NCBI GenBank assembly: GCA_945788325.1
Contig: CALZLL010000004.1
Location: 1 to 30,182, forward strand
Direction: 5' to 3'
Origin: an uncultured Clostridium sp.
GTDB lineage: Bacteria > Bacillota_I > Bacilli_A > RF39 > UBA660
DNA length: 30,182 bases
Part shown: in pieces, positions 8,178 to 14,647 of the stretch
Layout: every line of letters begins with the position of its first letter
How positions within the stretch are numbered: the stretch's first letter is position 1
Notes under the pieces: generated by a model
What the model saw: the letters and a program-made list of their open reading frames with translations, nothing else
Databases searched by the model: none
What the model was told of the DNA's origin: nothing
Translations under genes and position numbers: made by a program

Positions 8178-8201
8178 AACTTGGTAGGAGGATATGTAAT
8201 T

Positions 8202-8768
8202 ATGAAGGTAAATGTAGGAGTGTCTGCAAGACATGTACACGTAACAAAAGAAGATTTAAAAATATTATTTGGTGAAGATTATGAGCTAACAAAAAAAGTG
8301 GATTTATCACAACCAGGTCAATATGCTTGTAATGAACATGTAACTATAAAGGGTCCAAAAGGTAGTATTCAAAGAGTAAGAATTTTAGGACCAGAAAGAA
8401 GTGCAACTCAAGTTGAAATATCAAAAACAGACTCTTTTGCACTTGGAATTAATCCACCAGTAAGAAATTCAGGAGATTTAGATGATGCATCAGAAATAAC
8501 CATTATAGGACCACATGGAGAAATTACCAAAAACGCCGCTATTATAGCAGCAAGACATGTGCATGCAACTAAGGAAGATGCTAAAAAATATGGATTTGAA
8601 GGGAAAGAATTTATAAGTATATTAGTAAAAGGTGAAAAAGGTGGAATACTAGATAATGTATTTGTAAGAATAAGTGAAGATTTTTCATACGAGGTACATT
8701 TAGATACTGATGATGCAAATGCGTTTTTGATAAAACAAGGTGATGAAGTAGAAATAATCATAAAGTAA
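8202..8768 (+). CDS. pduL: Phosphate propanoyltransferase / phosphotransacetylase PduL
   Basis: Zinc-dependent phosphotransacylase that exchanges phosphate for CoA on acyl groups, so that acetyl or propionyl phosphate can feed acetate or propionate kinase. PduL is unrelated to classical Pta. The protein has 188 residues and two copies of the metal-binding pattern, SARHVHVT (about residues 8-15) and AARHVHAT (about 118-125), plus a G-P-x-R-S-x-T-Q-V segment typical of the family. No N-terminal encapsulation peptide is present, so it is likely a cytosolic version and not a microcompartment enzyme. The ATG at 8202 is chosen because AGGAGG (8186-8191) lies ten bases upstream and the promoter lies at 8169-8177. 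It is co-transcribed with the FemAB-like gene 15 bases downstream. Confidence 0.93.
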   Translation: MKVNVGVSARHVHVTKEDLKILFGEDYELTKKVDLSQPGQYACNEHVTIKGPKGSIQRVRILGPERSATQVEISKTDSFALGINPPVRNSGDLDDASEITIIGPHGEITKNAAIIAARHVHATKEDAKKYGFEGKEFISILVKGEKGGILDNVFVRISEDFSYEVHLDTDDANAFLIKQGDEVEIIIK

Positions 8769-8783
8769 AAGAGGGATGATAAT

Positions 8784-10025
8784 ATGAATTACCAATTCAA
8801 ATCAAATATAGATAAAAAAGAATTTGACGAATTTGTTAAAAACTTTTCTTCAACTTCTTTTATGCAAACAACTTCTTGGGCAGATGTTAAAAAAGCCTGG
8901 GGACATGATTTTGTTGGAATGTATAAGGAAAATAAACTTGTTTGTGCAGCAATGATTTTAAAAAGAAACATTTTACTTGGTAAGAAATTATTTTATGTTC
9001 CAAGAGGGTTTGTTATTGATTATACAAATAAAGAATTACTAAAAGAATTTATTTTAAATTTAAAAAGATATGCTAAAAAAGCAGGAGCAATAGATATAAA
9101 GATTGATCCTTTTATATGTTTTAATGAAGATAATATTCAAAACATAAAAAAAAGTAAAGGTATTGATGTGAGAAAAACATTTACTAAAAAAACAAGTGAA
9201 ATTGTTAAGAATTTAAAAGATTTAGGGTTTGTTCACGGTGGTTATAAAAAAGAGGTTAATGCATATATTCAACCTAGATACACAATGGCAATATCACTAA
9301 AAGATAAAGATGGCAAATTTTATGAGAAAGAATCTTTAAGAAGGACGTTTCCTAAAAACACTAGAAATTACATTGGGACTTATCAAGAAGAAAGAGGAGT
9401 AGAGTTTAGTTATTCTACTGATTTAAAAGATGTTAAAGATTTAGTTAGCGTACTTCATTGTACTGAAGAAAGGCAACATATTGCGTTAAGAAATGAGAGT
9501 TATTTTAAACAAGTTATGGAATGTTTTCCTGATAACGCGGTTTTGTTTTTTGCTAGAGTAAACGTTGATAAATACATATCTTTTCTAAAGAAAGATATGA
9601 AAGAACATGAAAATAAAAAAGAATTTTGCGAAAAACAAATAAAAGAAGCTGAAAATGTAAAAAAACAATTTGGACCAAAACCACTTGCAGGTGCGACTAT
9701 AGTTATGATGCCAACTTGCAATATTGGTACAAGGGTAGCTTCGTTCTTATATGCTGGAACTAATACCAAAATATTACCATCTTTAAAAATAACTAATGGA
9801 CTTATGTTTTATAGATTATGCTATTGTTTAGAAAGAGGTTGTGATTACTGTGATTTAGGTGGTGTAGATGGTTCTTTAGAAGACCACTTATCAACATTTA
9901 AATCTAAATTTAATCCAAACGTTTTAGAATTAGTTGGAGAATTTGATTTAGTAATAAGTAAATTTTGGTATAAATTATTTAATATAGCAATGAACATTCG
10001 TAAATTTATAAGATCAAAAAGATAG
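8784..10025 (+). CDS. FemAB/MurM-type peptidoglycan bridge aminoacyltransferase
   Basis: Family of aminoacyl-tRNA-dependent enzymes that add amino acids to the lysine side chain of lipid II to build the interpeptide bridge. The 413 residues contain two GNAT-like halves. Early landmarks are FMQTTSWADVKKAWGHD (about 31-47) and FYVPRGFVIDY. A charged helical arm at about 255-295 corresponds to the Fem coiled coil. The second half has ASFLYAGTNTKILPS, YDCDLGGVDG-like residues (about 353-362) and GEFDLVI near the end, all typical of the family. The start follows AGAGGGATG. Which residue is added (Gly, Ala or Ser) cannot be read from the sequence. It shares a transcript with pduL, but no metabolic link is evident. 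The terminator overlaps its stop codon. Confidence 0.9.
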   Translation: MNYQFKSNIDKKEFDEFVKNFSSTSFMQTTSWADVKKAWGHDFVGMYKENKLVCAAMILKRNILLGKKLFYVPRGFVIDYTNKELLKEFILNLKRYAKKAGAIDIKIDPFICFNEDNIQNIKKSKGIDVRKTFTKKTSEIVKNLKDLGFVHGGYKKEVNAYIQPRYTMAISLKDKDGKFYEKESLRRTFPKNTRNYIGTYQEERGVEFSYSTDLKDVKDLVSVLHCTEERQHIALRNESYFKQVMECFPDNAVLFFARVNVDKYISFLKKDMKEHENKKEFCEKQIKEAENVKKQFGPKPLAGATIVMMPTCNIGTRVASFLYAGTNTKILPSLKITNGLMFYRLCYCLERGCDYCDLGGVDGSLEDHLSTFKSKFNPNVLELVGEFDLVISKFWYKLFNIAMNIRKFIRSKR

Positions 10026-10043
10026 CTTCTGGCTATTTTTTTG
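10016..10043 (+). terminator. Terminator of the pduL-femAB-like operon
   Basis: ATAGC (10022-10026) pairs with GCTAT (10032-10036) around a TTCTG loop, extended by a G-T and A-T pairs into a T-run. The stop codon TAG (10023-10025) is in the left arm. Confidence 0.75.
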
Positions 10044-10134
10044 TATTATTTTTTTTGAATTTTCTACTTTTAGTTTACCACTGCAAAATAAATAATTTAC
10101 GCTGACATTTTTTTCCACAAATCGCCCAAAATAC

Positions 10135-10163
10135 TTGACCGAAGGTGGGGAATATTATATAAT
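10135..10163 (+). promoter_or_regulatory. Canonical sigma-A promoter of the diversified surface protein
   Basis: TTGACC (10135-10140), a 17-base spacer and TATAAT (10158-10163) form the best -35/-10 pair in the window. The spacer holds GAAGGTGGGG, an unusual G-rich run for this DNA. A 72-base untranslated leader runs to the ATG at 10236 and ends with AAAAGGAG as ribosome-binding site. The remainder of the 210-base gap after the previous terminator (10044-10134) shows nothing recognisable. Confidence 0.8.
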
Positions 10164-10235
10164 CAACATGTAAAATAGTAAAGTATCAAGGTTATAAACA
10201 AGAGTTTTACAAAACAATAGAAAAGGAGTAGACAA

Positions 10236-11531
10236 ATGGAAAAAGAAAGAAGAATAAAAGCACTAGCGATAGTAGTACTTGTAATAGCAGTAATAGGATT
10301 ATCAGTTGCGTTTGCAGCATTATCACAAACACTAACAATAAATGGTAGTGCAAAACTAGATGCATCAAAATGGGGACTAAAGTTTGATAATCTAGTATTA
10401 GCATCAGCACCATTACCAAATTCTGACTATATATTAGGAGAAGCAAATATAAAAACAGAAGATAATACTGTAATAGAAAACATGAACGTAAGATTAAAAA
10501 CACCAGGAGATAAAATAGTATATACAGTAGACTTAGTAAATGAAGGAACAATAAATGCTAAGATAGATAAGATAGAAAAAACTCAATTAACAGCTGAACA
10601 ATCAAAATATTTATCATTTAAAGTATATAAGGGTAATACTGGTAATGATGAATTAAAAGAAGGATATGTATTAGGTAAAGAATCAAGTATTCCACTTAGA
10701 ATAGAAATAGAGTTTGATAAAGAAAAAATAACAAAGGAAGACTTACCAACAGAAGCAAGTGAAATAAAATTATCATATGGTTTAACATTTGTACAAACAG
10801 ATGAAGAAGCTACAAGTGTTGGACAAGGTTCATCATCAGCATGTACAACTTTTGAAAAGAAAGATACATATAATGTTGGCGATGAAATAGCACTATGTAA
10901 TAATGATACTGGTAAATCAGAAGACTTCTATGTAATAAGTGATAATGGAGACACAGTAACAGCACTTGCTAAGTATAATTTATTGGTTGGAACTTATAAG
11001 CAAATTAATTCAGCAACACATGAAGAAAAATATATACCACTTTCAGAGACTGAAGAAAATTATGGTCTTCAAAGTGAAAGAACAAAAGGATATTATACAA
11101 CATTGACTGGAATAATAGATTTCGCTGAAGATAAAAATAATGGTTATGGATATTGGATAGGTTCAAATTTGAAATTTTTAAGTAAATATGGAACAAGTCG
11201 TCCAGCATATGTATTTGATGAAAATTCATTATTATATGAACCATTAAAGAATTATGAATCATATTTAAAAACGTCTTTAGGAAAAACAAGTATAAATACT
11301 AGCTTATTATCTTATGAGCAAGCTCTTGCTTTAGGTTGTACTACTAATAATCATACATGTGAAGCTGCACCTAGTTGGGTATATGAAACATGTTATTGGC
11401 TTGGCTCTGCTCAGAACATGTTCGACGTGTGGTTCGCTTGTGAGGATGGCTCCTTCAACTTAATCAGCTTCTACGATAGCAACTTTTATGGTCTTCGTCC
11501 GGTTATAAATATCTTAAAGTCTGATTTATAA
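10236..11531 (+). CDS. Secreted TasA/camelysin-like surface protein with C-type-lectin-like (DGR target) C-terminus
   Basis: The 431 residues begin with a basic tip, a hydrophobic stretch (about 8-28) and ALSQTLTINGSA, the pattern of SipW-dependent TasA/camelysin-like exported proteins. A beta-rich region follows to about residue 190, then a Ser/Gly linker and a C-terminal domain with six cysteines (203, 221, 368, 375, 386, 402). The end, YWLGSA (387-392) to GLRPVINI (419-426), matches the YWLxSA...GVRPV pattern of C-type-lectin-like domains (DUF6273/FGE-like) that serve as DGR targets. Within residues 394-416, 14 of 23 codons end in C, against none in the first 60 codons. No SipW peptidase is in the window. 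It is transcribed alone. Ligand and role are unknown; surface binding is inferred. Confidence 0.85.
   Translation: MEKERRIKALAIVVLVIAVIGLSVAFAALSQTLTINGSAKLDASKWGLKFDNLVLASAPLPNSDYILGEANIKTEDNTVIENMNVRLKTPGDKIVYTVDLVNEGTINAKIDKIEKTQLTAEQSKYLSFKVYKGNTGNDELKEGYVLGKESSIPLRIEIEFDKEKITKEDLPTEASEIKLSYGLTFVQTDEEATSVGQGSSSACTTFEKKDTYNVGDEIALCNNDTGKSEDFYVISDNGDTVTALAKYNLLVGTYKQINSATHEEKYIPLSETEENYGLQSERTKGYYTTLTGIIDFAEDKNNGYGYWIGSNLKFLSKYGTSRPAYVFDENSLLYEPLKNYESYLKTSLGKTSINTSLLSYEQALALGCTTNNHTCEAAPSWVYETCYWLGSAQNMFDVWFACEDGSFNLISFYDSNFYGLRPVINILKSDL
11403..11504 (+). other. Candidate DGR variable repeat (VR)
   Basis: This is the 3' end of the surface-protein gene. Hand count gives 49 G+C in 102 bases (48%). 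C-ending codons cluster at residues N394, F396, D397, F400, G405, S406, F407, N408, I410, S411, F412, Y413, S415 and N416. All are reachable from AAC by changing only the two adenines, and NNC can never be a stop. Less variable anchors flank it: TGG-CTT-GGC-TCT-GCT upstream and GGT-CTT-CGT-CCG-GTT downstream. The exact repeat edges need the template repeat, which is not in the window. Confidence 0.65.
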
Positions 11532-11580
11532 TCACAGTAAGGTGATTATAGGAGCAAGTTTTCTGGAAGAAAACAGCTCC
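11527..11580 (+). repeat. Tandem hairpins directly downstream of the candidate variable repeat
   Basis: Hairpin 1: TATAATCAC (11527-11535) and GTGATTATA (11542-11550), a perfect 9-bp stem with a 6-nt loop that includes the stop codon. Hairpin 2 abuts it: GGAGC (11551-11555) pairs with GCTCC (11576-11580) and GTTTTCT (11558-11564) with AGAAAAC (11568-11574), around a GGA loop. Neither is followed by a T-run, so they are unlikely to be terminators. Hairpins just 3' of the variable repeat are known features of DGR targets. Confidence 0.8.
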
Positions 11581-11588
11581 ACTTCATC

Positions 11589-11616
11589 TATATTTGAACA
11601 AATTTGTTCAAATATA
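11589..11616. repeat. Perfect 28-bp palindrome
   Basis: The half-site TATATTTGAACAAA (11589-11602) is followed immediately by its exact reverse complement (11603-11616) with no spacer. There is no T-run after it. It could extrude as a cruciform or bind a dimeric protein. Confidence 0.85.
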
Positions 11617-11664
11617 AATGATAAAAATAAAACTATATAAATCAAAAAAGATAATGAAATGAGT

Positions 11665-11694
11665 AAAAAGAAACTATAAAAAAGTTTCTTTTTA
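11665..11694 (+). terminator. Terminator of the surface-protein gene
   Basis: A perfect 11-bp stem (AAAAAGAAACT 11665-11675, AGTTTCTTTTT 11683-11693) with a 7-nt loop ends in a T-run. It stands about 135 bases after the stop codon, beyond the hairpins and palindrome. A TATAAT at 11698-11703 just after it is the likely -10 for dusB. Confidence 0.85.
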
Positions 11695-11726
11695 TTATAT
11701 AATTAATTTAGTTTGGATGTGATTAT

Positions 11727-12713
11727 ATGTTTAAAATAGGAAATATAGAGATAAAAAATAATGTTGTTTTAGCACCAATGGCAGGTGTATGTAATAGTGC
11801 TTTTAGAAGAATAATAAAGGAAATGGGATGTGGACTTTTATATGCTGAGATGGTAAGTGATAAAGCAATTGTTTATGACAATGAAAAAACAAAAGAAATG
11901 CTATATATGACCGAGCAGGAAAGGCCAATAGCACAGCAAATATTTGGAAGTGATAAAGATAGTTTTGTTAAGGCTGCTAAAATAATTGAAGAAAGTATGC
12001 ATCCTGATATTATTGATATAAACATGGGGTGTCCAGTGCCTAAGGTAGCACTTAAGTCTCAAGCGGGTTCTGCATTGCTTAAAAGTCTTGATAAAATATA
12101 TGAAATAGTAAAAGAGGTAAAAGAAGCTGTAAGTGTTCCTGTGACGGTTAAAATAAGAAGCGGATGGGATAAAAATAGTATAAATGCGGTAGAGGTAGCA
12201 AAAATTTGTGAAAAAGCAGGAGCATCTGCAATAGCGGTGCATCCTAGAACACGCAGCCAAGGGTATACAGGTTATGCGGATTGGAATATAATAAAAAAAG
12301 TAAAAGAATCAGTAAATATTCCGGTAATAGGAAACGGAGATATTAAAGATATATATGATGCTAAAAGAATGCTTGATGAGACCGGTTGTGATGCTGTAAT
12401 GATTGGTAGAGGAACGCTAGGTAATCCTTATTTAATAAAACAAATTGTTAGTTACTTAGATACTGGAAATATAATTCCTGATCAAACACCAATCGAAAAA
12501 TTAAAGACTTGTTTAAAACACTTTGAATATTTATTACAAATAAAACCAGAAAAAGTGGCGGTACTTGAGATGAGAACCCACGGGGCTTGGTATTTAAAAG
12601 GTCTTCCAGGTGGCGTAAAGGTAAAAAAAAGGTTATATGAGATTAATACAAAAGAAGAATTTATTAGAACTATTAACGAATATATGGAAAACTTATCCAA
12701 AAATATGGTATAA
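11727..12713 (+). CDS. dusB: tRNA-dihydrouridine synthase (DusB type)
   Basis: FMN-dependent enzyme that reduces uridine to dihydrouridine in the D-loop of tRNA. The TIM-barrel landmarks are in order: VVLAPMAGVCNSAFRR (about 13-28), NMGCPVPKV with catalytic Cys102, VTVKIRSGWD (about 139-148) with the FMN-contact Lys, HPRTRSQGYTG and GNGDI, then IGRGTLGNP near the phosphate site. Length (328 residues) is standard. The ribosome-binding site is GGATGTGA just upstream of the ATG. In Bacillus dusB often stands near folate or lysS genes, but here its neighbours are unrelated. The stop codon overlaps the next promoter. Confidence 0.95.
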   Translation: MFKIGNIEIKNNVVLAPMAGVCNSAFRRIIKEMGCGLLYAEMVSDKAIVYDNEKTKEMLYMTEQERPIAQQIFGSDKDSFVKAAKIIEESMHPDIIDINMGCPVPKVALKSQAGSALLKSLDKIYEIVKEVKEAVSVPVTVKIRSGWDKNSINAVEVAKICEKAGASAIAVHPRTRSQGYTGYADWNIIKKVKESVNIPVIGNGDIKDIYDAKRMLDETGCDAVMIGRGTLGNPYLIKQIVSYLDTGNIIPDQTPIEKLKTCLKHFEYLLQIKPEKVAVLEMRTHGAWYLKGLPGGVKVKKRLYEINTKEEFIRTINEYMENLSKNMV

Positions 12714-12714
12714 T
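12706..12714 (+). promoter_or_regulatory. Extended -10 promoter overlapping the dusB stop
   Basis: TGG-TATAAT includes the dusB stop codon (12711-12713). It would drive the two-gene carrier operon downstream. Confidence 0.55.
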
Positions 12715-12793
12715 TAAATCGTAGGACAAAGTTATGAAGATGGTGCTAACTATCATAATTTTGGCCAAATTAAATAATATTATGGGAGGAAAA

Positions 12794-13555
12794 ATGAAAA
12801 AGTATAATTTGTTAAAGGTTTTAGCTATAACAGTAGTTATTGCTTGGTTACTTACTTTATTTATACCAGGTTCTTATGCTGATTATAGTGGAAAAGTAAC
12901 AACTAATTCAATTGCTGCGGTAGGAATATGGTCATTACTTTCAAATTTAAGTGTTTCAATATCATATTTTAATGGTATAGCTGTTTTCTTAATAGCGGTT
13001 GCTTGCTTTTACGCAGTAATGAGCAAAATAGAAGTATATAATAAATTTGTTAAAAAAGTGGCTTCTATTTTTGAGAATAAGAAGGGATTATTAGTATCAA
13101 TTACAATAATTATTTTTGGTATTTTAGCTAGCGTTGTTAGTGAACCATTAATCTTAATCGCTTTCATGCCTTTTATATATAAAGTTATGAAAGAATTAGA
13201 TATTGATAAGAAGGTAATATTATCATCTACTATAATAGCTACTTTAGTAGGTGCTATGTGTGGTATTTATAACTCAACGTTATTTAGTACGTTTAGTTTA
13301 ACTGTAAATACTTTATTATTAGTTAAAATTATTTTACTTGTTATTTTATTAGCAATCTTAATTTTCTTTGTTGCACCAAGAAAAGAAAAAGTAAAAGAAA
13401 CTAAACGAGTAACAAAAAAAGAAGAAAAAATTGATAAAGTTGTAACAGCTGAAAAAACTTCTACAAGTAAGTCTACAACTAAAAAAGCTGCTAAAAAACC
13501 AGTAGCTAAAAAGACAGCAAAAAAAGCTACTAAAGGAAAGAAGGTGGCTAAATAA
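12794..13555 (+). CDS. N-terminal half of a YfcC-like carrier with a Lys/Ala-rich tail
   Basis: A 253-residue membrane protein that resembles the first half of YfcC-family (C4-dicarboxylate/basic amino acid) carriers: an opening span ending in LTLFIPGSY (about 20-28, compare LTWIIPAGSY), followed by about four more spans to residue 193. The last 60 residues are a very basic tail with repeated KKAAKKPVAKKTAKKATKG units like histone H1 tails; the positive charge implies that it is cytoplasmic. A further in-frame ATG at 12734 would add 20 residues, but GGGAGGA (12784-12790) marks the ATG at 12794. The stop (13553-13555) overlaps the next ATG by one base (TAATG). The two genes together approximate one full carrier. 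Transport substrate is unknown. Confidence 0.75.
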   Translation: MKKYNLLKVLAITVVIAWLLTLFIPGSYADYSGKVTTNSIAAVGIWSLLSNLSVSISYFNGIAVFLIAVACFYAVMSKIEVYNKFVKKVASIFENKKGLLVSITIIIFGILASVVSEPLILIAFMPFIYKVMKELDIDKKVILSSTIIATLVGAMCGIYNSTLFSTFSLTVNTLLLVKIILLVILLAILIFFVAPRKEKVKETKRVTKKEEKIDKVVTAEKTSTSKSTTKKAAKKPVAKKTAKKATKGKKVAK

Positions 13556-14559
13556 TGAAAACTTCTAACAAAAGAGTTAACAAAATAGTATATGCTATCC
13601 TTACTATTTTACTTGGTAGTATTGGTATAAATAAATTTTATGCTGGTAAGATTAAATCAGGTATTTTAAGTTTAGTATTTTGTTGGACTTTAATACCAGC
13701 AATATTATCAGTAGCAGAATTTATTACTGTATTAACTGAAAAAGCTGATAAAGATGGTAAAATTTCAGTAACGAGTACAAGAAGAACTAACGTTTTATTT
13801 GGAACTAGTTTAGTAATTTTTGTATTATTCTTAATAGGTGCTGTAATACCTTGGGAATCATTATTTACAAATTGTAAGGTGTTTACTGATTTTAATACAT
13901 GGTTATCAAATATTAAAATAGGTGATTATGCAATATTTGGTAACATTATAGGTCAACCAGTAGTAACTGATGCATCAACTGGTTCATCATCTGGTGTAAT
14001 AGGTGCATTTGGAACATGGACAATGACTGATGTTGCAATATTCTTGTTCATATTAACTACTGTAATAGCATTATGTTCAAAAATTAAATTTAACGATTTT
14101 ATTGCAACAACAACTGATGGTATTAAAAAGATTTTACCTGTTGCAATTACTGCTATGTTAATAAGCATAGTATTAGTAATGATGGTAACATCTGGTGTTA
14201 ATATAACAATTACTAATTGGATAATGTCTTTGGCAAAAGGATTTAACATTGCAACAGTTAGTTTAGCTTCAATAGTTGGTAGTGTATTAACTGGTGATTT
14301 CTATTACTTTATAGCAACATTATCTGTAGTATTTACTTCAGCTGTATCAAATGCTGACTTATATGGAGTAGTAGCATTAATAATGCAAGGTATGTATTAC
14401 TTAATGATGCTAATAGCACCAACTTCAGTAGGGTTAATAATAGGATTATACTACTTAGATATACCATATGGTAAATGGTTTAAGTACATTTGGAAAGTAC
14501 TATTAGCAATGCTTATAGTATTAATTATAGCAGCTATAATAGTATTTGCATTGGTATAA
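13555..14559 (+). CDS. TM2 domain fused to the C-terminal half of a YfcC-like carrier
   Basis: The first ~60 residues are a TM2 domain: two spans around GSIGINKFYAGKIKSG (about 21-36). A further span (about 79-100) leads into a region with at least five more spans. The end, IPYGKWFKYIWKVLLAML (about 303-320), closely matches the IPYGKW ending of YfcC-family carriers. A Gly/Ser-rich loop lies at about 138-152. The protein starts within the stop codon of the preceding gene, so expression is likely coupled and a two-subunit carrier is the simplest reading. The normal family is a single chain of about 450-500 residues. Function as a transporter is inferred from the C-terminal match. Confidence 0.75.
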   Translation: MKTSNKRVNKIVYAILTILLGSIGINKFYAGKIKSGILSLVFCWTLIPAILSVAEFITVLTEKADKDGKISVTSTRRTNVLFGTSLVIFVLFLIGAVIPWESLFTNCKVFTDFNTWLSNIKIGDYAIFGNIIGQPVVTDASTGSSSGVIGAFGTWTMTDVAIFLFILTTVIALCSKIKFNDFIATTTDGIKKILPVAITAMLISIVLVMMVTSGVNITITNWIMSLAKGFNIATVSLASIVGSVLTGDFYYFIATLSVVFTSAVSNADLYGVVALIMQGMYYLMMLIAPTSVGLIIGLYYLDIPYGKWFKYIWKVLLAMLIVLIIAAIIVFALV

Positions 14560-14587
14560 AAAGAGACAAATAAATGTCTCTTTTTTT
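14558..14587 (+). terminator. Terminator of the split-carrier operon
   Basis: A perfect 11-bp stem (AAAAAGAGACA 14558-14568, TGTCTCTTTTT 14575-14585) with a 6-nt loop and T-run. It begins inside the stop codon of the carrier gene. Confidence 0.88.
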
Positions 14588-14647
14588 GTATTAAAACCAA
14601 ATATTAACCACATAACAAACATAAGATATTAAAGAAAGGGGATTTTT

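Noticed and set aside
8181..8201. TTG-initiated N-terminal extension of pduL
   Set aside because: The AGGAGG ribosome-binding site lies inside it and the promoter -10 ends only three bases before it, so the transcript would start within the extension.
11403..11504. High G+C end of the surface gene as recently transferred DNA or an assembly artefact
   Set aside because: The change is confined to ~100 bases in frame, concentrates in third-position C, and conserved anchor codons flank it, which fits adenine-templated diversification better than transfer.
12734..12793. Upstream ATG of the split-carrier gene (20 extra residues)
   Set aside because: A much stronger GGGAGGA site marks the ATG at 12794, and the next residues match the family N-terminus. 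A weak AGGA exists before 12734, so it is not fully excluded.
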